Assembly (NCBI GenBank): GCA_030706685.1
Contig: JAUZOA010000052.1
Span: forward strand, 1 to 37,778
Source: Bacteroidota bacterium
GTDB lineage: Bacteria > Bacteroidota > Bacteroidia > Chitinophagales > Chitinophagaceae
Direction of reading: 5' to 3'
DNA: 37,778 bases
Shown here: positions 18,764 through 26,801 of the stretch, piece after piece
Layout: each line of letters begins with the position of its first letter
How positions within the stretch are numbered: the stretch's first letter is position 1
The notes under the pieces: generated by a model
Seen by the model: only the letters and a program-made list of their open reading frames with translations
Databases searched by the model: none
Told to the model about the DNA's origin: nothing
Translations under genes and position numbers: made by a program

Positions 18764-18826
18764 CTACTGGAGCCCAAAACAAGACCGGCTGATTATAATA
18801 TGCACTGCTGATTCATAGATACACAA

Positions 18827-19495
18827 TTATTGCTCCCGCTTTATGAAGCCAGAGCCGGCAGTGCTATTTTTATCGCCTTTGTCCTGGTCTTTGCCTGCAA
18901 ACTTATTCCTGTAAGTCTCTGTATAGTTGAGATCAAGCTTTTTGCTCACAGAGAAATCGCTGATGGCGCCGGTATAATCGCCTGAGTTCTCTTTGGCTAT
19001 GCCCCTGTTGTACCAGGCATCAGGCATTTGAGGCGCTAAATTTATCGTACGGGTAAAATCAGCAATGGCCTCTTCATACTTTTCCAGTTCAAGCCAGGAT
19101 ATTCCGCGATTATAATAGGCTTTGATATAACTGGTATCAAGCCGGATAGCTTTCGTATAATCTTCGATAGCGCCGGTATGATCGTTTAATGCATCTTTGT
19201 CCCTTCCCCGGTTATTATAAGCCCCTGTAAGTTGCGGATTCTGGTCAATAGCTTTTGAACAATCGGAGATAGCGCCGGCATAATCCTTTAGCTCTGATCT
19301 TACCCATGCCCTGTTATAATAGGCTTCGGGGAAAAAGCGGTCGAGCCGGATAGCTTTAGAGAATAATTGCCGGGCTTTTTCATAATTTCCCTTTTGCAAC
19401 ATCCTGTTCCCCTTATTATAGATTCTTATGGCATGCTGACCATAGAGGCAAAGGGCCAGGAATGAAATGCTGACGAGAAGAAGTAATTTTTTCAT
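18827..19495 (-). CDS. exported tetratricopeptide-repeat protein
   Basis: The 222-residue product has a signal peptide (MKKLLLLVSISFLALCLYGQ) and five TPR units from about residue 24 to 196. Examples are FPEAYYNRAWVRSELKDYAG, then YNNRGRDKDALNDHTGAIED, YYNRGISWLELEKYEEAI and WYNRGIAKENSGDYTGAI. TPRs form protein-binding superhelices. Each unit has the AYNNRG-type helix A and the GAI-D-KAI-type helix B of Sel1-free, Bacteroidota periplasmic TPR proteins. The partner is unknown. A GGCTAT/ATAGCC inverted repeat lies just upstream (19522-19539), and the 285 nt separating it from the M56 gene hold no other gene. Confidence 0.85.
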   Translation of the reverse strand: MKKLLLLVSISFLALCLYGQHAIRIYNKGNRMLQKGNYEKARQLFSKAIRLDRFFPEAYYNRAWVRSELKDYAGAISDCSKAIDQNPQLTGAYNNRGRDKDALNDHTGAIEDYTKAIRLDTSYIKAYYNRGISWLELEKYEEAIADFTRTINLAPQMPDAWYNRGIAKENSGDYTGAISDFSVSKKLDLNYTETYRNKFAGKDQDKGDKNSTAGSGFIKREQ

Positions 19496-19780
19496 GGCTA
19501 TACTTTTGTGATTAATAAATAGGCTATAAAATAATAGCCGGATACTGTTCAGCCATCCGGCTCAATAGTAAGTACACCAGCCTGGAAATTCTGTTGCAGG
19601 TATGAGACGCAGGGACAGGGATATTGTTGCGGATTGCGTAAACCCGAATAAAAAAGAGATTTCCCTCATACATTTTTATTTAATTGAACAGGCATAGCCT
19701 ACCTATGGCAGTTATACATGATATTGCCAATGGTAAACTATCCACCCTTGTAAATGAAAAGTAGCTGTGCTATCCGGCGA

Positions 19781-22039
19781 TCAGGCCATTACTCTTTTTT
19801 TGGAGACTATTTTTGCCGGCGTTTTCGGCGGCACTGGAGGAGCCTCTTTTGAAAACCTGGCCCCGGGAGACACCTTAAATAGTTGATTGGCCAAACCATA
19901 TTTAGGTGGGTAAAGTTTTTGGGGGTTCCCCTTAAACAGGTTTTCGCATTTAAAATAATTCACCGCTTTATTATTAATATCCGGATATACCCGGGTATTG
20001 ACGACAAATTCATTTTTAAAATCACCCTGATAGATGATAAAATTTTTTTCTGCTTTATTAACAGCGCCTGCTTTTTCCCTTACATCAGCAATCTTGTCAT
20101 CGTTGTTGGTCCTGCTATCATGTTTGATGATCTCCCTGCCGTTCGAATCAAGGTAAACCCGTTGTTTCCTGAGTCTTTCTGCCTTCCTGATCAATTGCCT
20201 GTTTTCATTCTCCCTTATTTTTCTTTCAAGATTAAGTTGTTTCCGGAACTCCTCTCTTTTGGCGTCCCCTTCATTTGTCAATTGCTTTCTTTGGTCTTCC
20301 AGCATTTTTCTTTCCATAATAATTTGTTTCCGGTATTCTTCACTTTTTCCATTATTTTTTTCGACTTCCTTTCTCATTTGCTGTTTTTGATCTTCCAGGA
20401 CTTTTCTTTGCATATCCATGTATTTCGATTCTTCCTCCCTCTGTTTCATACGCTCTTTGTTGTTCATTTCATTTTCCCATTGTCTTTCGGCCATCATCCG
20501 CTTCCTGTCCTCCTGTCTCCTTAGCATATCAGCTTTTCTTTCTTCCAGTCTCCTGGCCCTGTTTTCTTCTATGGCAAAATATATCTTTTCGATAAGCGGC
20601 TTATAATTATCTGTATCACCCTCAGGGATGCTTTTGCCATCAATGATAAGACTTGTAATCTTATTATTCAGCTTGCTGATCTTATAGGTCTTCCCATCCT
20701 CAGTGGTTACTTCTATATTTTCGGTCCTTGTCTTACCGTCATCATCAAGATGGTGCGAAATGCCCTGAAATTTAATATCATCATAGCCTGTCTTTTCATT
20801 TTTCATCGGTGAGACGGGAACTGTATCTGCCAGGGGAGCGCCCGGCAAATTCGTTAAAGCAGGTTTGTTCTTTTCTTTTTTGACTGCCTGCTTAGCCTGC
20901 AACACAGGTGACCTGGATAGAGCCTGGGAGACGGCTACTCCTCCTTTCCTTTGAGTTACTTCCGGAGTGGCTGATTCCTTAGCGACTAATTTACCGGTTT
21001 CTTCTTTGGGAATGAATGTAAAAGCTGTTACGACAGCGAGTCCCGCGATCAATAATATTTTTTCCATGAGATTTAATTTTTTGTTTTCCCGTGTAAGTAT
21101 TCTTTTTACACGGTTCAATAAATAATGTTTTTTACTGCTGATACCCATTGCATAGCCGGAAGCGGTCATGGAATATTCCTGGAAAGAAACCAGGGCATCC
21201 AGGTAGCTTCCTTTGTGATGCGTATTGGCGACCACTACATCATCACAACAGGCTTCTCTTTCCTGCCGGATGAGGGAGGATATCCAGAGAAGCGCGGGGT
21301 TAAAAAAGAAAACAGCTTCTGTAAACCGCTGGAGGATATTCATGATATAATCCTTGCGCCGGATATGCGCGAGCTCATGTAATAAAATGGCCTCTACCTG
21401 CCCGGCGGGAAGATTTGAAAGCAATCCTAAGGGAACAAGAATGACGGGCTTGAAATAACCGATAGCCGCGGGAATTTTGACCAGTTCTGATTCAAGCAAA
21501 CGGATGGATCCCGGGATATCAAGAGCTATTGCCAGGTAATCCAATTTCTCCTGCCACTCTTTTATTGGCGAATGTGTTTTAAAAGTTCTTAACCGTTGAA
21601 TTCCGGCAAGCCCTGTAAATAATTTAATGCAATGAATTAAAAAGAAAACAGCCCAGGCCAGGACAATAAAATCAGCATGTGTATTGAAATAGGTGACCAA
21701 TTCATCCACTGCAGCGGGTGCCTTTACCGCGGTTATTTCATATTGAGTATTGACCGGGAAAATAGGTGTCGCTATACTGTTCAAACCGGCGACGGGTTTT
21801 ATACCGGCGTTATTTTTGTTTTGCAGTGAAAATGTCACCAGGGTGGAGACCAGGAAGAGCAGCATTACCAATGCGAGCAAATTGTACCTGGTCCTGGCAG
21901 ACGATCTGCGGGTAAGGGCAATAATAATCCCCGCCAATACCGCAGCCAGTAATCCCTGCCACAATGAATGGATCAATGTCCATACTATAGCCCTTTCTAC
22001 TTCTTCTGAAAAAATCGGGTGAAGAAATAATAACTGCAT
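19781..22039 (-). CDS. BlaR1/MecR1-type M56 metallopeptidase with a coiled-coil sensor region
   Basis: The 752-residue protein starts with the M56 peptidase module: membrane helices at about 17-41, 53-73, 123-145 and 325-343, and the zinc site H221-E-L-A-H225 followed by REACCDD (261-267). In the family this protease cleaves a BlaI repressor after an outside signal. Instead of a penicillin-binding C-terminal domain, residues 345-752 form a linker, a segment with DIKFQGISHHLDDDGKTRTE, and a strongly charged coiled coil (about 490-630). Within it a unit of the type RKMLEDQRKQL recurs three times at about 30-residue spacing. The tail is Pro/Lys-rich. The gene follows blaI by 15 nt. The signal sensed is unknown. 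Confidence 0.88.
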   Translation of the reverse strand: MQLLFLHPIFSEEVERAIVWTLIHSLWQGLLAAVLAGIIIALTRRSSARTRYNLLALVMLLFLVSTLVTFSLQNKNNAGIKPVAGLNSIATPIFPVNTQYEITAVKAPAAVDELVTYFNTHADFIVLAWAVFFLIHCIKLFTGLAGIQRLRTFKTHSPIKEWQEKLDYLAIALDIPGSIRLLESELVKIPAAIGYFKPVILVPLGLLSNLPAGQVEAILLHELAHIRRKDYIMNILQRFTEAVFFFNPALLWISSLIRQEREACCDDVVVANTHHKGSYLDALVSFQEYSMTASGYAMGISSKKHYLLNRVKRILTRENKKLNLMEKILLIAGLAVVTAFTFIPKEETGKLVAKESATPEVTQRKGGVAVSQALSRSPVLQAKQAVKKEKNKPALTNLPGAPLADTVPVSPMKNEKTGYDDIKFQGISHHLDDDGKTRTENIEVTTEDGKTYKISKLNNKITSLIIDGKSIPEGDTDNYKPLIEKIYFAIEENRARRLEERKADMLRRQEDRKRMMAERQWENEMNNKERMKQREEESKYMDMQRKVLEDQKQQMRKEVEKNNGKSEEYRKQIIMERKMLEDQRKQLTNEGDAKREEFRKQLNLERKIRENENRQLIRKAERLRKQRVYLDSNGREIIKHDSRTNNDDKIADVREKAGAVNKAEKNFIIYQGDFKNEFVVNTRVYPDINNKAVNYFKCENLFKGNPQKLYPPKYGLANQLFKVSPGARFSKEAPPVPPKTPAKIVSKKRVMA

Positions 22040-22054
22040 AAAACGAGTTTTAGT

Positions 22055-22456
22055 TTAATCCGGTTTATCCATTTTCTTTATCAGTTCCCTGATCGCATCC
22101 AGTTCCTTTTTGGATGTTTTCTTATTACCGAGCAATTGCATCATCAGGCGGCTGGCTGATCCGTTGTACATGGTATCAACAAACTTGTCCAGTAAAAAGC
22201 TCTTGGTCTGGCTTTCTCCGGCAGCTGCGCTGTACACATGCTTCATCTGGCTCTCGTCCCTGTTTAATAGCCCTTTCTCTACCATGATCTGCATCAGCTT
22301 CAAAGTAGAAGTGTATTGCACTTCCCTTTTTTGTTCGTTAAGATGATCATTGACAAACCTAACTGTTGAAGGACCATACTGCCAGAGAACCTGCAGTATC
22401 TCCAGTTCTGACCGGGTCGGTTCAAGATGGCTGTTTTCTTTTTTAGATGCTTTCAT
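22055..22456 (-). CDS. BlaI/MecI/CopY-family transcriptional repressor
   Basis: The 133-residue protein has an N-terminal winged helix-turn-helix: TRSELEILQVLWQYGPSTV, then TSTLKLMQIMVEKGLL and the wing with MKHVYSAAAGE. The C-terminal dimerisation part follows (LLDKFVDTMYNGSASRLM). In the family the dimer represses its own operon and is cut by the neighbouring M56 protease. Here the two genes form a blaI-blaR type operon. Two palindromes (TACCTAAGGTA and TTCGTACGAA) sit directly upstream of the start and are candidate operators. Confidence 0.92.
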   Translation of the reverse strand: MKASKKENSHLEPTRSELEILQVLWQYGPSTVRFVNDHLNEQKREVQYTSTLKLMQIMVEKGLLNRDESQMKHVYSAAAGESQTKSFLLDKFVDTMYNGSASRLMMQLLGNKKTSKKELDAIRELIKKMDKPD

Positions 22457-22457
22457 A

Positions 22458-22486
22458 TACCTAAGGTAGGAATTTTTTCGTACGAA
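22458..22486 (-). promoter_or_regulatory. candidate BlaI-type operator palindromes
   Basis: TACCTAAGGTA (22458-22468) begins 2 nt upstream of the blaI-type start codon, and TTCGTACGAA (22477-22486) lies 8 nt further on. Both are perfect dyads. The second lies next to a GGTAAAATTTGG sequence that resembles a -7 box with one extra base. Repressor binding here would block transcription and possibly translation, which is inference. Confidence 0.45.
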
Positions 22487-22648
22487 CCAAATTTTACCTT
22501 CCTCTTTTTACTAAAAAGCGGAAAATGGATGATAAACGGCAAATAATAAGACGGGAAACAATTATAGGCCCTGGTGAATATTTATGACAGGATATGCCGT
22601 GAACCGGGATAGCGGGAGATGAGTTTTATAAATGGGATAAGACGGGAT

Positions 22649-23113
22649 TCAGGAGAGGAATTTTTCAAAATCTTGTACAATCCAATGTTTGCCTTTTCTT
22701 GTCACTTTAAATCCTTCCGATTCCAATATCTTTTTTTGCAAGGTCTCACCCCCCGGGTATTTGGGATTAATGATCCCTTTTTCTTTTAATGTTCTCCAGT
22801 AAGGCGTGACGCTTTTTTTGCCTGATTGCTCCCGCTCATTGGCTGCGTTGGCTGCTATCCAACTGAAGATACCGGTTGTAAGCGGGCAGGCAATATCGGT
22901 GTGATGTGTGGTGGCCAGTTTTTTACGGATATTATTGATCGTGGTCAGCTTTCCTTTTTTTACTTTCTTCATCAGCGCATCCACTTCTACGGGAGCAGGT
23001 ATATACATAGTCCCTTTCCCCCATCTTGAATTTGTTTTAGACAAATCAACCACCCTGGGAAGGTCTTTTGCATCCAGTAATTTCTCTGTCCAGGATTTTT
23101 TCTTCGCAGCCAT
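22649..23113 (-). CDS. alkyltransferase-like (MGMT-family) protein without the catalytic Cys
   Basis: From MAAKKKSWTEKLL the protein is 154 residues. The C-terminal half has the DNA-binding fold of O6-methylguanine-DNA methyltransferase. Aligning by eye, the family motif PCHRVV...G...GG...K..LL..EG corresponds here to PYWRTL (104-109), then KEKGIINPKYPGG and KKILESEGF. The methyl-accepting Cys is thus Tyr, as in alkyltransferase-like (ATL) proteins, which bind damaged DNA without repairing it. Bacteroidota homologues are named only MGMT family protein. The frame runs to 23155, overlapping the next gene upstream by 10 nt. I prefer 23113, because homologues as I recall them start there. Confidence 0.75.
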   Translation of the reverse strand: MAAKKKSWTEKLLDAKDLPRVVDLSKTNSRWGKGTMYIPAPVEVDALMKKVKKGKLTTINNIRKKLATTHHTDIACPLTTGIFSWIAANAANEREQSGKKSVTPYWRTLKEKGIINPKYPGGETLQKKILESEGFKVTRKGKHWIVQDFEKFLS

Positions 23114-23145
23114 ATCCTTTTTTTTAAAAACCACTTTCCTTCTTT

Positions 23146-23526
23146 CTACATCCATTTAGTTAAAAACCGGTTGAAATCACGCAGGAGCTCGCCGATCACT
23201 CTTTCTAAGGTTTTATAATCTTCTTCCAGTTTATTTTGTTTTTCAGCCAGCGCATCTTTTACATGGTTGTCATGTGCTTTTATGCCGCCTGCAGCCTCCT
23301 GAACGAATTCATTGATATGATGCCTCAGCCTGCCAATATTATTCCTTTGTAAAATGAACTGGTTTTCAAAATGCTCAATGTCTTGCCGGGCCTCAAAACT
23401 TGTATTTTTCCAGGCAACTTCCTGTAACCTCGTTTCCATAATATGTAAATCATCCTTGTAAAAGCTCAGACTCTTCAGCATTTCTGACTGAAGATGATTA
23501 AGACTGGAAATAGGTGTATAAACCAT
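23146..23526 (-). CDS. hypothetical helical coiled-coil protein
   Basis: I do not recognise this 126-residue protein. It has no signal peptide or membrane helix and is almost wholly helical, with heptad-like stretches in LHIMETRLQEVAWKN, RRHHIN-type (RLRHHINEFVQEA) and KQNKLEEDYKTLERVIGELL. It is probably a cytosolic dimer. It lies immediately upstream of, and its 3' end touches, the alkyltransferase-like gene, so they may be translated together. Its function is unknown. No close paralogue is present in the window. Confidence 0.6.
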   Translation of the reverse strand: MVYTPISSLNHLQSEMLKSLSFYKDDLHIMETRLQEVAWKNTSFEARQDIEHFENQFILQRNNIGRLRHHINEFVQEAAGGIKAHDNHVKDALAEKQNKLEEDYKTLERVIGELLRDFNRFLTKWM

Positions 23527-23695
23527 ACATTATTTTTTGTAAAGCTATACAGGTATGCAAGTTGAGCTCCTGAGGATGATCAGGCTGGCGAATGATCCGC
23601 ATCATTACTATTCAAGGGTTTCATGGGAAATTAAAGGGTGACCGGGAAAGAAATTAATTCTTAACAGCTAACCGGGCTCCATGTATTTGCCGGGT

Positions 23696-24049
23696 TTACT
23701 GCTTCACGAGTTCCAGCGTCTGTACCACATTGGCCCGCTCTTCGCATTTATCATAAACTGTTTTAAAGCTGAGCCTGTCATCATTAATCCTGAAAATATA
23801 AGTTCCGGTAAAACTGGTATCGCAATAGGCGGCTGTAACGGGGAGATCCTTCCAGGTAAGCAAACTGTCTTTCACGGTATATTTTGCGGCTGCTACCAGT
23901 TGATCCTCTACGAGCAGCTTTATGGTATCCTTCGCTGTGAAATAGATAACCAGGTCATCTTTTCTCCATTTTGTATTTTTTAATGGATTGGTTTGCGTAG
24001 ACCCTATAAAGGAAAGAATGACGACAGCAATGATTAATAGTATTTTCAT
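23696..24049 (-). CDS. small exported protein, possibly lipocalin-like
   Basis: The 117-residue product starts with a signal peptide (MKILLIIAVVILSFIGSTQT). The mature part begins NPLKNTKWRKDDLVIYFTAKDTIKLLV and continues with short alternating beta-like segments (AAKYTVKDSLLTWKDLP, TYIFRINDDRLSFKTVYDKC). The LKNTKW...Y-x-V-x-DSLLTW pattern resembles the lipocalin-like domains of Bacteroidota, but the match is weak. Two cysteines (in YCDTS and DKCEE) may pair. Function unknown; no clear operon partner. Confidence 0.55.
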   Translation of the reverse strand: MKILLIIAVVILSFIGSTQTNPLKNTKWRKDDLVIYFTAKDTIKLLVEDQLVAAAKYTVKDSLLTWKDLPVTAAYCDTSFTGTYIFRINDDRLSFKTVYDKCEERANVVQTLELVKQ

Positions 24050-24127
24050 GAACTAAAATTACTCAATTGTGTGAATGAACAAAGGGTCATCATAATGTGG
24101 GGCATGACAAGTACAGTATTTGATTCC

Positions 24128-25804
24128 TCATCCTTTCTTCTGTTCTTTAGCCCATGCGTCTTTTAGCGTAACCGTCCGGTTAAACACCATCCCGCTGGTG
24201 CTGCTGTCTTTATCCAATGTAAAATATCCTTTGCGCAGAAACTGGTAGCGCTCATCAAATTTTGCGTTCTTCAATTCCGGCTCGGCATACACCGCCTTGA
24301 TCACCTGCAATGAACCGGGATTGATATATTCTTTAAAATCACCCTCCTCGCTGGAAGGGTCTTCGACTTTAAACAAACGATCATACAATCGCAGTTCAGC
24401 TGTGATGGCATGTTTCACACTCACCCAGTGCAAAGTTCCTTTGACATTTATACCCGATGTATCATTCCCGCTCTGACTCTCCGGGATATAGGAGCAATGA
24501 AGTTCCACTACATTGCCGGTTGCGTCTTTTATTACTTCATCGCATTGGATAATGTAAGCGCTTTTTAATCTCACCATCTTGCCGGGTGCTAACCGGAAAA
24601 ACTTCTTCGGCGGGTTTTCCATAAAGTCTTCCTTTTCTATGTAAAGCTCTTTGCTAAAAGGCACTTCCCTTGTCCCGGCTTTTTCATCTTCCGGGTTATT
24701 TTCGCTTTTCATGAACTCTTCCGGGTTCGTGTAATTCGTAATTACGATCTTCAGCGGATCAAATACCACCATCCTCCTCAGTGCTATCTTATTCAAATGT
24801 TCCCGCACACAAAATTCGATCAGCCCCATATCGGTCAGGTTCTCTCTTTTAGCAATCCCTACCCTGTCGCAAAAATCACGGATGCTTTCCGGAGTATAGC
24901 CCCGGCGGCGCATGGCACTGATGGTTGGCATGCGCGGATCATCCCAGCCGGCGACATGTTTTTCATTTACCAATTGCAACAGCTTTCTTTTGCTCATGAC
25001 TGTATAAGAAAGATTGCGCCTGGCAAATTCGTATTGATGTGAAGGAAATATTTCCAGCTTTTCAATCAACCAGTCGTACAGCTCCCGGTGCGGCACAAAT
25101 TCAAGCGTGCAGATGGAATGTGTTACCTGTTCAATGCTGTCGCTTTGGCCATGGGCAAAATCATACATCGGGTAAATGCACCATGTATCACCGGTACGAT
25201 GATGATGAGCATGTTTGATGCGGTAAAGTACCGGGTCACGCATCAGCATATTGAGATGCGCCATGTCAATCTTTGCGCGCAATGTCCGGCTGCCATCCGG
25301 GAACTCGCCTTTTCTCATTCGTGTGAACAGGTCAAGATTTTCCTGTACGCTCCTGTTACGGTAAGGGCTGTCCCTACCCGGTTCCGTCGGGGTTCCTTTT
25401 GAAGCCGCCATCTCTTCCGAAGTACTGTCATCTACATAGGCAAGACCTTTGTTAATAAGTTTGACGGCGTATTCATAAAGTTGCTCAAAATAATCGGAAG
25501 CATAGAGTTCATTTTTCCATTCAAACCCCAGCCAGCGGATATCATCCTTGATGCTTTCTACATATTCCGTTTCCTCCGTCTCGGGGTTGGTATCATCAAA
25601 GCGAAGGTTGGTATAACCGGGATATTTTTTGGTAAGGCCAAAGTTGAGGCAGATACTGGTAGCATGACCCATGTGCAGGTAGCCATTTGGCTCAGGCGGA
25701 AAACGCGTAACAATGTTTTTGTATTTACCGCTTTCCAGGTCTGCTTCGACGATCTCTTCCAGGAAATTGAGGCTCTTTTCGTCTTTCTTTACTTCTTCAG
25801 TCAT
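24128..25804 (-). CDS. glnS: glutaminyl-tRNA synthetase
   Basis: GlnRS charges tRNA-Gln directly. The 558-residue protein is a class I synthetase with the catalytic HIGH-type motif in [14 protein letters not shown] (35-48) and the KMSKS-type motif as VMSKRKL (269-275). The glutaminyl feature [18 protein letters not shown] (143-160) and the C-terminal anticodon-binding beta-barrels (from about 350) are present. [13 protein letters not shown] and [15 protein letters not shown] are typical GlnRS. Length matches the family (about 550). It stands alone, with a TATATTTG promoter box upstream. Many Bacteroidota have this gene rather than relying only on the GatCAB route. Confidence 0.98.
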   Translation of the reverse strand: MTEEVKKDEKSLNFLEEIVEADLESGKYKNIVTRFPPEPNGYLHMGHATSICLNFGLTKKYPGYTNLRFDDTNPETEETEYVESIKDDIRWLGFEWKNELYASDYFEQLYEYAVKLINKGLAYVDDSTSEEMAASKGTPTEPGRDSPYRNRSVQENLDLFTRMRKGEFPDGSRTLRAKIDMAHLNMLMRDPVLYRIKHAHHHRTGDTWCIYPMYDFAHGQSDSIEQVTHSICTLEFVPHRELYDWLIEKLEIFPSHQYEFARRNLSYTVMSKRKLLQLVNEKHVAGWDDPRMPTISAMRRRGYTPESIRDFCDRVGIAKRENLTDMGLIEFCVREHLNKIALRRMVVFDPLKIVITNYTNPEEFMKSENNPEDEKAGTREVPFSKELYIEKEDFMENPPKKFFRLAPGKMVRLKSAYIIQCDEVIKDATGNVVELHCSYIPESQSGNDTSGINVKGTLHWVSVKHAITAELRLYDRLFKVEDPSSEEGDFKEYINPGSLQVIKAVYAEPELKNAKFDERYQFLRKGYFTLDKDSSTSGMVFNRTVTLKDAWAKEQKKG

Positions 25805-25859
25805 TGGGTATTTGTTTTGTCACCCCCGGCAAGGCGAAGGGTATTCAGACATAGGGTAG

Positions 25860-25867
25860 CAAATATA
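25860..25867 (-). promoter_or_regulatory. -7 promoter box upstream of glnS
   Basis: TATATTTG on the minus strand, a full match to TAnnTTTG, 55 nt before the glnS start. No convincing TTTG lies 19 nt further upstream. Confidence 0.4.
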
Positions 25868-25894
25868 AGAAAGCGATGGCACACCATTGCCTGT

Positions 25895-26725
25895 TCACCT
25901 GTAGGTATCTGCGCCCTTTATTTCCCTGTAAGGCTTATTAAAAAAATCATTCACGATCTTATTAAACTGGTCTCGTTTCATGACAGGTGTGGAATGACCC
26001 GATTCGGGAATGATCCACAAATAGGATTTGTTAATATTTTGCGCGATAAGCACAGTATGCAATACGGGTATCGCGTCGTGATCGCCCCCAATAACAAGAA
26101 CGGGGCATTTAATAGTATGCAATTGCCTGAGGCTGATATGCGGCTCGTAAAGATCAAGGTCAGAAATTTTCAACTCATTCTTTACCTCAGGGGTTTGAGG
26201 TTTTTTTCTGAGCCCGGCGCTGGTATTGATGATATCATTCCAGACATAAGGCGTAAGTCCTGTGGTGTCGGGCCAGAGATTAGCGCCGGTAATAGCCAGT
26301 TTCTTTACTTTGCCGGGATGGCGGATCGCCAGCAACAGTCCATTGATACCACCATCACTCCACCCGATTACATAGCAACTGTCAAGGTGCAACGAATCCA
26401 ATAAAGCATTAAAATCATCCGCCATCATTTCAAAGGTCAGTGAATCACCCTTGTCAACCGTTTTTCCCTGTGCACGGCTGTCTACCGCGATCACTTTGTA
26501 TTGTTTTGAAAAATACGGTATATTATAGGTAAATGCTATGATGGATCCTGCATTGCCATGAATAAAGAGCAGCGGTTCACCTTGCCCGTATATCTCATAA
26601 TATAGATTAATACCCCGCAGTTTCATATAATGTCCTGCTTCTTTGTTATTGCCGTATTCAATTTGCGCATACAGGACATGACAACTGCTTATCAAAAAAA
26701 TAAAGCCGGTAAGATAATTACGCAT
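25895..26725 (-). CDS. exported alpha/beta-hydrolase
   Basis: The 276-residue product has a signal peptide (LTGFIFLISSCHVLYAQ) and an alpha/beta-hydrolase fold. Features are the oxyanion-side HGNAG (56-60), the nucleophile elbow GWSDGG with Ser123, the acid in VLVIGGDHDAIP and the catalytic His in IPESGHSTP. The triad is therefore complete. YYEIYGQGEPLLFIHG is the common opening of Bacteroidota and Proteobacteria hydrolases. It may act on esters, lactones or peptides in the periplasm; the substrate is not predictable. A hairpin separates it from the membrane glycosyltransferase gene upstream of it. Confidence 0.85.
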   Translation of the reverse strand: MRNYLTGFIFLISSCHVLYAQIEYGNNKEAGHYMKLRGINLYYEIYGQGEPLLFIHGNAGSIIAFTYNIPYFSKQYKVIAVDSRAQGKTVDKGDSLTFEMMADDFNALLDSLHLDSCYVIGWSDGGINGLLLAIRHPGKVKKLAITGANLWPDTTGLTPYVWNDIINTSAGLRKKPQTPEVKNELKISDLDLYEPHISLRQLHTIKCPVLVIGGDHDAIPVLHTVLIAQNINKSYLWIIPESGHSTPVMKRDQFNKIVNDFFNKPYREIKGADTYR

Positions 26726-26749
26726 TCTGCATGTTTTAGAATTAAATAT

Positions 26750-26776
26750 AAACAGGTTCCCTATATTTTCCTGTTT
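26750..26776 (-). terminator. weak terminator between the glycosyltransferase and hydrolase genes
   Basis: AAACAGG (26750-26756) pairs with CCTGTTT (26770-26776). Read leftward it is followed by an AT-rich TATATTTAATTC. The 7-bp stem is weak, so partial read-through into the hydrolase gene is likely. Confidence 0.4.
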
Positions 26777-26801
26777 TTAATGTCATGACAGCCCTGTATT
26801 C

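Noticed and set aside
19883-20524. 213-residue plus-strand frame opposite the M56 protease
   Set aside because: It is the reverse of the charged coiled-coil repeat, which gives a Phe-rich artefact.
25481-26404. 307-residue plus-strand frame across the glnS start and the hydrolase
   Set aside because: It is antisense to two well-supported genes and crosses the intergenic region between them; composition is unlike protein.
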